Assembly: GCA_050296935.1 (NCBI GenBank)
Contig: JBNKRV010000294.1
Location: forward strand, 1 to 10,711
Length of the DNA stretch: 10,711 nt
Source: Saccharicrinis sp050296935
Lineage (GTDB): Bacteria > Bacteroidota > Bacteroidia > Bacteroidales > Marinilabiliaceae
Direction: 5' to 3'
In this document: piece after piece, positions 1-6,694 of the stretch
How positions within the stretch are numbered: the stretch's first letter is position 1
How the letters are laid out: the number at the start of each line of letters is the position of its first letter
Made by a program: the position numbers and the translations under genes
The notes under the pieces: model-generated
The model's database searches: none
What the model was told of the DNA's origin: nothing
Seen by the model: only the letters and a program-made list of their open reading frames with translations

Positions 1-384
1 GGAGACATTCTTCTTTAGGCTATTTAACACCTATGGAAATTGAAAATTATTATTTTAAAAACTTAGCAGCATGATAATCATGACAAGCAAATTATATTTA
101 TACAAGCTTAATTAATTGTTTACTTTTTTATAGGAATTCCAAAGAGCAATCTGTATATAAAAAAAGTGTTGCTGTAGCAATGTTGTGGCATTTGTATTTG
201 TTATAAGGATTTGCAATCCGGTCGATTATACTTAGACAAAAAATAATTACGATAAAAACGAAATATTCAGGAAATAAAAAGAAACGTTCAAAAACATTAA
301 GTATTATGTAACTTTTTGGGCTGTATACGTATTACATGTAAATCTTAAAGCATAACAAACCATTTAGATAAATTCAAAATCCTA
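1..384. other. AT-rich intergenic region with no supported gene
   Basis: I see no reading frame with coding character on either strand in this stretch. It holds two small perfect hairpins (169-180 and 207-219) and the upstream region of the fibronectin-type gene that starts at 385. A sequence reading TAACTTTT at 309-316 is one base off the Bacteroidota -7 box TAnnTTTG and lies at a reasonable distance from the start codon, but no convincing -33 box accompanies it. The region may also carry the end of an upstream transcription unit that lies outside the window. Confidence 0.6.
207..219. repeat. Small hairpin GGATT-TGC-AATCC, possibly REP-like
   Basis: This is a perfect 5-base stem with a 3-base loop, set in noncoding sequence. 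A second perfect hairpin (TTGCT-GT-AGCAA) lies 26 bases to the left at 169-180. Short GGATT...AATCC hairpins remind me of the REP-like elements of some Bacteroidota genomes, but this is recollection only and there is a single copy here. It could be a chance palindrome. Confidence 0.25.
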
Positions 385-2421
385 GTGAAAAGATTATTTA
401 TAGCACTCCTTATAATTAGCAGCTTACCGTTTAACCTTATAAATGCCCAAAACGACGGCGATATTAAAAACGAACTTCGTTTGCTGGCTCGTCCTACTTC
501 CGATTCTATTATGCTACGTTGGGGGCCTACCAGTTACCGATTGTGGTTGGTAGGTAATAAATACGGTTATAGGGTAACCAAAACCCTATTGTATAAAGAT
601 GGTGAGTTAGTGCAAAACCGCAAAACCATATTGCTAACTCCTCAGCCCTTAAAACCACGTCCGATTGCAGATTGGGAAAAACTGGATGCTACTGATGCAT
701 ATGCAGGCGTTGCTGCCCAAAGTATTTTTGGCGATAGCTTTGATGTAGAAGCCGGAGAAGAAGATATGGGTATGATGGATATTTTTAACAAAGCCACTGA
801 GCAGGAAAATCGTTTTGGATTTGCTTTGTTTGCAGCCGACCAAAGTGTTGAGGTTGCCAAGTATCATGGTTTGTTATACATTGACAAGGATGTAAAGCCC
901 GGCGAAAAATATTTATACCGTGTATTTCCCGATTCGGTGCCTACCGATATGAAAAAGGATACCGCCTTTTTTTTTACGGGAGTAGATGAATACTTACCCC
1001 TGCCTGCTCCCGCTGATTTTAAAGTGGAAGGAGGAGACGGAACCGTAACCCTTATGTGGGATAATAAGTATCAAGCCGAATTTTTCAATAGTTTTTGGAT
1101 CGAACGTTCTGATGATGGAGGAAAAACCTTTAAACGCTTAAATGATTTGCCATCTATAAATACCACTCCGGAGGGGAATGATGAAGCTCCGTATCACTAT
1201 TATTTAGATACCATACCCAACAATATGATAGAATATAGTTACCGGGTGATTGGTATTTCTATTTTTGGAGAGTTAAGTCCTCCCTCAAAAGTTTTAAGTG
1301 CACACGGAATCGATCAGATAAGCAGTGTGCCGCACATTGTAAAAAAATATTCAGAAGATGGTAAAACTGTAATACTGGAATGGGAGTTTCCTAATGAAAA
1401 GAAAGATAGAGTAGAGGGGTTTAGAATTTATCGATCAAAAGAATATGCCAAAGGCTATAGTCTGTTGGCAGATAGTATTTCTGTTATGTCCATACGTTAT
1501 CAGGATATGAATCCACTGCGAACAGGGTATTACCGCATGCAGGCCTACAATAGTCATGGTGCAGGAGGATACAGTATTCCGCAGATGATGCAGTTGGTTG
1601 ATTCCATACCCCCGGTAAAACCAACCGGATTACGTGCAGAAGCTGATACCTCGGGGAGAGTGAGTGTGGTCTGGTTGCCCAATGCCGACGACGATATCTA
1701 TGGCTATAGGATTTATAGAGCCAATGCCATGCATGAAGAGTTTTCATCCATTACACCCAAACCTGTTCAGGATACTTCTTTTGTGGATTACATTACCGTT
1801 AAAACGCTCACTAAAAAAGTGTTTTATAAGATACGTGCTTACGATCAAAACCAGAATCAATCGGAGTTTTCAGATGTTTTTGAAATGGAGCGACCCGATA
1901 TTGTTCCTCCGGCAGCCCCTTTAATTCGAAATATTACACCCACCGATTCAGGTATCGTGTTAAACTGGGCCAATAGTCCGTCTGAAGATGTAGAAAAAGT
2001 ATTGTTGTACCGCAACCGTGAAGGTGGAGCAAGTTGGGAACTTATAAAAATAATGCCTCAGGATAGCACTTCTACATTGGTAGATAAACCCATGGAAGCC
2101 GGCTATATGTATCGTTACATAATTCTGGCAGTAGATAAAGCCGGTAACGAGAGTAAACCGGGAAAGCCGGTGGCTGCTAAATACAATCCGCGAAAGCAAA
2201 ATATCGATTGGATTACTCCAAAAGTAAAGCAGATAAAAAAGAATGAGGTGGTTGAGTTAACCTGGGATGTGCCTGGTTTTGAGGTGAAACGTTTTCTTAT
2301 TTATGCCCGGATACCTAATGGAAATTGGAAGGTGATTGATGGTGTGGGAGGTAATGTTTTTAAATACGAATCATCTTTTTATTACGGTAAAGAAATTGAA
2401 TTTATTGTTCAGCCCAAATGA
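385..2421 (+). CDS. Secreted protein with about six fibronectin type III modules
   Basis: The 678-residue product starts at a GTG. That start is chosen because it opens directly on a classical signal peptide (Lys2, Arg3, a hydrophobic core to about residue 18, likely cleavage after Ala21 with Gln at +1), and no in-frame ATG lies close upstream. The rest is a string of fibronectin type III-like modules at about 31-195, 206-305, 313-403, 409-500, 507-597 and 611-677. Each shows the Trp of strand B (for example VTLMW, VILEW, VSVVW, IVLNW, VELTW), an F/Y-R-I-Y-R or similar strand, and a late Y-R/K-x-x-A strand. The first module contains a long acidic insert at about 88-140. I see no C-terminal type IX sorting domain and no lipobox, so it may be periplasmic or held at the surface by a partner. 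The following gene encodes a predicted outer-membrane barrel, which suggests they work together. No enzymatic motif is visible and the function is unknown. Confidence 0.85.
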   Translation: MKRLFIALLIISSLPFNLINAQNDGDIKNELRLLARPTSDSIMLRWGPTSYRLWLVGNKYGYRVTKTLLYKDGELVQNRKTILLTPQPLKPRPIADWEKLDATDAYAGVAAQSIFGDSFDVEAGEEDMGMMDIFNKATEQENRFGFALFAADQSVEVAKYHGLLYIDKDVKPGEKYLYRVFPDSVPTDMKKDTAFFFTGVDEYLPLPAPADFKVEGGDGTVTLMWDNKYQAEFFNSFWIERSDDGGKTFKRLNDLPSINTTPEGNDEAPYHYYLDTIPNNMIEYSYRVIGISIFGELSPPSKVLSAHGIDQISSVPHIVKKYSEDGKTVILEWEFPNEKKDRVEGFRIYRSKEYAKGYSLLADSISVMSIRYQDMNPLRTGYYRMQAYNSHGAGGYSIPQMMQLVDSIPPVKPTGLRAEADTSGRVSVVWLPNADDDIYGYRIYRANAMHEEFSSITPKPVQDTSFVDYITVKTLTKKVFYKIRAYDQNQNQSEFSDVFEMERPDIVPPAAPLIRNITPTDSGIVLNWANSPSEDVEKVLLYRNREGGASWELIKIMPQDSTSTLVDKPMEAGYMYRYIILAVDKAGNESKPGKPVAAKYNPRKQNIDWITPKVKQIKKNEVVELTWDVPGFEVKRFLIYARIPNGNWKVIDGVGGNVFKYESSFYYGKEIEFIVQPK

Positions 2422-2470
2422 TTCATTAAGCAGAAATAAATGTTACCATCGTATTTTTTGGCAAGTAAAA

Positions 2471-2478
2471 TAACTTTG
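2471..2478 (+). promoter_or_regulatory. Bacteroidota -7 box (TAACTTTG) upstream of the barrel gene
   Basis: TAACTTTG matches the TAnnTTTG consensus of the Bacteroidota primary sigma factor exactly and lies 71 bases before the ATG at 2550. A clear -33 TTTG at the usual distance is missing; the nearest TTTG (2457-2460) is too close. The box sits in the right half of an imperfect inverted repeat (GGCAAGT at 2460-2466 against ACTTTGCC at 2473-2480), which could be an operator. It implies that the barrel gene can be transcribed independently of the fibronectin gene 128 bases upstream. Confidence 0.5.
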
Positions 2479-2549
2479 CCTCTAAGAAACAATCGTGCCA
2501 TAGTAAAAAACAGAGGAAGGTATAACAAACCCGGACTAAGAATTATTAA

Positions 2550-4241
2550 ATGAACAAAGAAAAAATAAGAGCAAGCAAGCGTTTAATGGCGCTTGTGTTT
2601 TTACAAGCTATTCTCTTCACAAGCTATTCTCAGCAGCTCGATCAGGTAGGAAAAAAGGGAGGTGTAAAAGTAAATGGTGGTATTAATATGAATCAGGTAT
2701 ACCGAACCAATGCTTCCGGCGATATGAATCCTTATTCAGTAGTTTTATCCGGAAATATCAACACCTCTGTTTACGGAATGTCAGTACCCTTAACCTTTAC
2801 ATGGTCTAATTATCAATGGACCTACACTCAACCCTTTAATCAATTTTCGTTATCACCTTCGTACAAATGGATAACCACTCATATAGGGTGGAGCAGTATG
2901 AGCTTTTCTCCTTATTCGTTAAACGGACATAGTTTTTCGGGTGTGGGAGTGGATTTAACCCCCACTGATAAATGGAAAGTAAGCGTTATGTATGGTCGTT
3001 TATTAAAAGAATCAAAAGGTGATACACTTCAAGGGTATAATCCTCAGTACCGAAGGTTTGGAACAGGGATGAAAACACAATATGCTTTTGATTCCGGTGA
3101 GATAGGAGTTCATTTTTTCAGAGGATGGGACGATGATCATAAACCGGTAGATTATATTGATTCATTGGGAATTGCTCCGAAAGAAAATGTCGTATTGGGT
3201 ACAACCTTTGCCCTTCGTCCTTTTAAAAATTTAGCCGTAAGGGGAGAAGTTTCGGTTACTTCGCTTACTGAAGATAACCGAATCAGTAGTGCAACCGATT
3301 GGAATGGAGCAGCTACTTTTCGTTATCATGCTTTTAAAACAGATATGAGCTACAGCACTCGTTTGGGATCTGTTGGAGCAGGCATAGAATATGTTGAGCC
3401 GGGATATAATACCTTAGGTTCGTATTATATGGTTAACGATTTTGTTAACTATACCATCAATGCTGCCACGTCCATATTAAAAGGAAAAGTTACAGCTGCA
3501 GCAAGTGTCGGATTACGTGAAACAAATCTGAATAACCAATCAGAAACCGATCAGCGTGATGTAGTAGAAAATATTAATATTAGCTTTTCACCTACCGATA
3601 AACTCAATTTTAGTGCGACATATTCTAATTTTTACAATTATTCCTTTGTTCGTCCTCTTTTTGAAGAAACCAATACACACACCGATTATGAGTTAATGGA
3701 CACTTTGCGCTTTACGCAGATAAACGAAAATATTGCTTTAAACGGAAATTGGCGATTTAAAGAAACAGAGCAACAAAAGCATAGTTTAATGGCAGGGTTT
3801 AATATTCAACAGGCTACACAAAATCAATCAGATGCAGTGGAAAATTCTAATAGCCAGTTTGTTAATGCCTCTGGAGGATACAGTTTAGGCCTAACTGCTA
3901 CTGCACTAACCTTATCGGTTAATATGAATTATTCGCGCAATAAAATGCCTGAATCCATAAATGAGGCTTATGGTCCTATTCTATCTATCCGAAAAAGTAT
4001 GTTGGATAAAACACTACGGCATCGATTATCTGTGTCATGGAATGGTACATATGTTGATAAAGTAAAAAATGGTGATGTGCTGACGGCCAGAATTGGCAGT
4101 AGCTATACCTTAAAAAAGAAACATAGTTTTAATTTGAATATAGCCTGGTCAGAAAGAAACCGGACTACAGGTACAAATACAAGTTACACTACAGCTACTC
4201 TGGGCTATAATTATCAATTTGGTTGGCCTAAAAAAGATTGA
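2550..4241 (+). CDS. Predicted outer-membrane beta-barrel protein, function unknown
   Basis: The 563-residue product has a basic start (Lys3, Lys5, Arg7, Lys10, Arg11) and a hydrophobic core at about 13-24, with likely cleavage near Ser27-Gln28. It is thus an exported protein. The mature part is a succession of amphipathic strands with alternating aromatic or hydrophobic residues, separated by polar Asn/Asp/Gly turns. The last strand is aromatic (GYNYQFGW) but is followed by a PKKD tail. The N-terminal third carries a dense block of conserved-looking residues at about 88-135 (QPFNQFSLSP, YKW, FSPYSLNGHSF). I recall this block from uncharacterised Bacteroidota proteins encoded near large surface or fibronectin-type proteins. 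I see no TonB box, plug domain or OmpA-like domain, so it is not a typical TonB-dependent receptor. It has its own -7 box and converges on the next gene. The localisation is inferred, and no substrate or role can be assigned. Confidence 0.8.
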   Translation: MNKEKIRASKRLMALVFLQAILFTSYSQQLDQVGKKGGVKVNGGINMNQVYRTNASGDMNPYSVVLSGNINTSVYGMSVPLTFTWSNYQWTYTQPFNQFSLSPSYKWITTHIGWSSMSFSPYSLNGHSFSGVGVDLTPTDKWKVSVMYGRLLKESKGDTLQGYNPQYRRFGTGMKTQYAFDSGEIGVHFFRGWDDDHKPVDYIDSLGIAPKENVVLGTTFALRPFKNLAVRGEVSVTSLTEDNRISSATDWNGAATFRYHAFKTDMSYSTRLGSVGAGIEYVEPGYNTLGSYYMVNDFVNYTINAATSILKGKVTAAASVGLRETNLNNQSETDQRDVVENINISFSPTDKLNFSATYSNFYNYSFVRPLFEETNTHTDYELMDTLRFTQINENIALNGNWRFKETEQQKHSLMAGFNIQQATQNQSDAVENSNSQFVNASGGYSLGLTATALTLSVNMNYSRNKMPESINEAYGPILSIRKSMLDKTLRHRLSVSWNGTYVDKVKNGDVLTARIGSSYTLKKKHSFNLNIAWSERNRTTGTNTSYTTATLGYNYQFGWPKKD

Positions 4242-4256
4242 ATGTTATATCTCGAA

Positions 4257-4284
4257 TTTTCAAAACCCTCTATTTTTGAGAAAA
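4257..4284. terminator. Possible bidirectional terminator between convergent genes
   Basis: TTTTCAAAA (4257-4265) can pair with TTTTGAGAAAA (4274-4284) around the loop ccctctat, with a two-base bulge. A/T runs on both sides would serve either strand. It spans the 28-base gap between the convergent barrel and DHODH-like genes and includes the last codons of the latter. The stem is AT-rich and weak, so this call is tentative. Confidence 0.35.
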
Positions 4285-5256
4285 ATGTTTCATAAACTGA
4301 ATTCTGAGGTAACCTGCAGGATTAATGGAATTAGACTGGCAAAGTATTCCCTTTATTTGTTCAATACTTGAGAAGTCTTTACTTGTCATCCATATTCTCA
4401 GTTCATTGAGCATGATTTGTATCTGAGCAAATCCGTTTTTATACAAAGTTGATGCTACCTGAACTGATGCAGCTCCTGCTAATATCATCTTTATCAAAGC
4501 TTTTCCGTCATGCACACCTGTTGATGCCGATAAGTCGCAATTCACTCGGTCTGACATGATTGATATCCATCTTAACGGGAGAATATATTCATTGGGAGTA
4601 CTATATTTTGGAGCAGGGACAATATCAAAAGTGTCAATATCTATGTCGGGTGAATAATAACGATTGAACATGACTATGCCATCTACTCCGGTATTGGAAA
4701 TTTGCGAAACAATACCCGCCAGATTAGAAAAGTAGTTGCTGATTTTAACCGATACAGGTATGCTGACTTCATGTTTTACAGCCCTGATAATTTCAAAAAT
4801 CACTTTCTCATTCTCTGTACTTGATGAATCAGGATCAGAAGGTAAAATGGAAATATTTAATTCTATCGCATCAGCTCCTGCATCTTCCAGCGACTTGGCA
4901 AAATAGGGCCAATTATGAGCACTAATGCAATTAATGCTTGCAATAATAGGGATTTTCACCTGCTGCTTGCAATCATCAATCAATTTTAAATAGGCAGTTA
5001 ATGTATCTTCCACATTATTATTTTCATAAAATTCCATTGTTTCTGGGTAGAGGTAGTTTGCTGAATACATCTTATTCAGTTCGTGCTCCATTTCAGTTAC
5101 AATTTCTTCTTCAAATAAAGATTTTAACACAATGGCTCCGGCACCGTGCTTTTCTAATTCAATGATATCATTTAATGAATTGGTTAATCCGCAACTTGAA
5201 GCAATTAAAGGGCTCTTTAACTTAAGACCCATATATGAAGTAGATAAATCAGGCAT
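4270..5256 (-). CDS. Dihydroorotate dehydrogenase-like FMN protein
   Basis: The 328-residue product is an (alpha/beta)8 flavoprotein of the PyrD superfamily, of the subgroup usually annotated 'dihydroorotate dehydrogenase-like'. Visible framework: the N-terminal strand LKSPLIASSCGLTN (13-26), AIVLKS with Lys45, IPIIASINC (102-110), AIELNIS (130-136), the FMN-type Lys in PVSVKIS (167-173), VDGIVMFNR (191-199), the phosphate-binding TGVHDG (246-251) and GAASVQVASTLYKNG (261-275). In class 1 PyrD the ELNxSCPN segment supplies the catalytic Cys base. Here the segment reads ELNISILPSDPD, so that Cys is absent and no Ser base is evident at that position. No pyrimidine gene is adjacent. I infer a flavin-dependent oxidoreductase acting on another substrate. 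The ATG at 5256 gives the family's normal N-terminus. It is divergent from anmK across 95 bases. Confidence 0.85.
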   Translation of the reverse strand: MPDLSTSYMGLKLKSPLIASSCGLTNSLNDIIELEKHGAGAIVLKSLFEEEIVTEMEHELNKMYSANYLYPETMEFYENNNVEDTLTAYLKLIDDCKQQVKIPIIASINCISAHNWPYFAKSLEDAGADAIELNISILPSDPDSSSTENEKVIFEIIRAVKHEVSIPVSVKISNYFSNLAGIVSQISNTGVDGIVMFNRYYSPDIDIDTFDIVPAPKYSTPNEYILPLRWISIMSDRVNCDLSASTGVHDGKALIKMILAGAASVQVASTLYKNGFAQIQIMLNELRIWMTSKDFSSIEQIKGILCQSNSINPAGYLRIQFMKHFSQK

Positions 5257-5261
5257 AATCG

Positions 5262-5269
5262 TATATTTG
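5262..5269 (+). promoter_or_regulatory. Candidate -7 box (TATATTTG) for anmK
   Basis: TATATTTG fits the TAnnTTTG consensus on the plus strand, 82 bases before the anmK start. The expected -33 position falls at the start of the divergent DHODH-like gene and shows no TTTG. In sequence this AT-rich such a match can arise by chance, so it is only a candidate. Confidence 0.3.
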
Positions 5270-5351
5270 GATATGATTAAAATAAAATCACTCTTAATTT
5301 ATGAATATTTTACCGAAAGAAATAATATATATCATCTATTTATAATGATTT

Positions 5352-6437
5352 ATGAATGAAAAAAATTATATAGCAGTAGGCCTAATGAGCGGTACTTCAT
5401 TAGATGGACTTGATCTGGCACTTTGTTCCTTTAAAAAGAGGGAAGGGGTATGGGATTTTGAAGTATTAAAAGGTGAAACTATCGAATATACACCCGATTG
5501 GAAGAAGAAATTAGCATCCATACAGGAGACAAACATAACGGATTTTATTAAGCTGCACAGGGACTTTGGAACATTCATGGGAAATGAAGTGAAGAGATTT
5601 ACCAAAGGACTTAAGCATATTGATCTGGTTGCTTCTCATGGTCATACTGTATTTCATAAACCCTCAGAGGATATCACTTTTCAGATAGGATGTGGTGCTT
5701 ATTTGGCAGCTAAGTGTAATCTTACTGTTATTTCAGATTTCAGAACATTAGATATTGCATTGGGTGGGCAAGGTGCTCCTCTGGTACCTATTGGCGACCA
5801 ATTGTTATTTAGTAATTATGATGCCTGTATAAATCTGGGTGGATTTGCAAATATATCATATGACAATGACAACGGGACAAGAATTGCATATGATATATCA
5901 CCTGTAAACATTGTTACCAATCAACTTACAAAAAGGCACTTTAACCAACCTTTTGACTTCAATGGAGACATTGGAAAAAAAGGTGTTTTAAACAGCCCGT
6001 TATTGGAAAAATTAAACCAAATAGAGTTTTACCATGCAAAAGGACCAAAATCCTTAGGTAGGGAATGGGTAGAAACTGTTTTTAATCCAGTATTAGACGA
6101 ATATAAAAATACTAATGCTGCCGATGTTATGACTACTTGCTATCATCATTTTGCACATCAAATTGCGGGTGTTATAAATGAAAATCAGTTGAATAATGTG
6201 CTGTTTACCGGAGGAGGTACCTTTAATAGGTATTTAATGGAACTCATTAAATCCAGAGTAACCTCAAAAGTAAATATCCCTGATAAAAACATTATTGATT
6301 TTAAAGAAGCTTTAATATTTGCCTTTTTAGGAGTATTACGTCTTGAAGAAACCGCTAATTGCCTTTCATCTGTAACAGGAGCCTCAGCTGATAATATCGG
6401 AGGATCTGTATACTGCATAAAAAAAGAGACTGAGTGA
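5352..6437 (+). CDS. anmK: Anhydro-N-acetylmuramic acid kinase AnmK
   Basis: AnmK hydrolyses and phosphorylates 1,6-anhydro-MurNAc with ATP to give MurNAc-6-phosphate, in cytoplasmic recycling of peptidoglycan fragments. The 361 residues are the normal family length and the hallmark motifs are all present: the phosphate-binding loop GLMSGTSLDG (10-19), ASHGHT (94-99), GGQGAPLVPIGD (138-149, in which the Asp is the expected catalytic region), NLGGFANIS (161-169), YDISPVN (180-186), GPKSLGREWV (231-240), the adenosine-side FTGGGTFN (285-292), EALIFAFLG (319-327) and the C-terminal TGA...GG. The DISPVN variant replaces the DTGPGN of proteobacterial enzymes; I recall such variants in Bacteroidota. 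The ATG at 5352 places the SGTSLDG loop at the usual distance from the N-terminus. No MurQ etherase or muropeptide permease gene is adjacent, so the rest of the pathway must lie elsewhere. The gene ends in a terminator that overlaps its last codons. Confidence 0.96.
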   Translation: MNEKNYIAVGLMSGTSLDGLDLALCSFKKREGVWDFEVLKGETIEYTPDWKKKLASIQETNITDFIKLHRDFGTFMGNEVKRFTKGLKHIDLVASHGHTVFHKPSEDITFQIGCGAYLAAKCNLTVISDFRTLDIALGGQGAPLVPIGDQLLFSNYDACINLGGFANISYDNDNGTRIAYDISPVNIVTNQLTKRHFNQPFDFNGDIGKKGVLNSPLLEKLNQIEFYHAKGPKSLGREWVETVFNPVLDEYKNTNAADVMTTCYHHFAHQIAGVINENQLNNVLFTGGGTFNRYLMELIKSRVTSKVNIPDKNIIDFKEALIFAFLGVLRLEETANCLSSVTGASADNIGGSVYCIKKETE

Positions 6438-6451
6438 AAAACAGTCTCTTT
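6423..6451 (+). terminator. Rho-independent-type terminator overlapping the end of anmK
   Basis: AAAGAGACTG (6423-6432) is perfectly complementary to CAGTCTCTTT (6442-6451), giving a 10-base stem with a 9-base loop. The loop contains the anmK stop codon (6435-6437), so the last codons form the left arm. The T tract after it is short (three Ts, then AA), but the stem is perfect and its position directly at the gene end is diagnostic. Confidence 0.7.
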
Positions 6452-6455
6452 AACC

Positions 6456-6495
6456 AGTAATAACCTGAGTTCGATATAAAATTAATGGCTCAAAT
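6456..6495 (+). repeat. Intergenic repeat, copy A
   Basis: AGTAATAACCTGAGTTCGAT (6456-6475) is identical to 10570-10589, and both copies continue with an AAAATTA tract and end in GCTCAAAT, for 40 bases in each case. This copy begins four bases after the anmK terminator. Further right, GGCTATGGTGA (6611-6621) resembles GAGCTATGGTGA at 10654-10665, which follows copy B, so the shared element may be longer and diverged. It may be an end of an insertion sequence or a miniature element; no transposase is present. Confidence 0.65.
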
Positions 6496-6538
6496 CACTT
6501 CAAAATAAGACATTTTGTTGCTTTACCTCAATTCCAAA

Positions 6539-6553
6539 ATCGGTGCTCCCGAT
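6539..6553 (-). terminator. Weak hairpin downstream of ribBA
   Basis: On the minus strand ATCGG-gagca-CCGAT forms a 5-base stem followed by TTTT. It lies about 140 bases beyond the ribBA stop, in otherwise noncoding sequence, and could end the ribBA transcript. The stem is short and the distance long, so this is only a candidate. The rest of the 6496-6694 gap shows nothing I can identify. Confidence 0.3.
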
Positions 6554-6694
6554 AATTGGGTGGGCAAGTTATGTCACATTTCTGCGAGCCTTTTTTATTT
6601 AACTTTCAATGGCTATGGTGAATTTCTAATACGTAATTCGTGTTTATATTCTTTATTGGAATCCAGAGTAGCTGTTAACTATCATCCCCAAACA

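Noticed and set aside
2330..2421. Type IX secretion C-terminal sorting domain on the fibronectin protein
   Set aside because: The C-terminus ends as a normal FnIII-like strand region (EIEFIVQPK) without the Gly-rich and terminal Lys-Val type signatures of the sorting domain.
5132..5359. Plus-strand 75-codon frame across the DHODH-like start region
   Set aside because: It overlaps the N-terminal part of the DHODH-like gene on the opposite strand and the start of anmK, with no coding features of its own.
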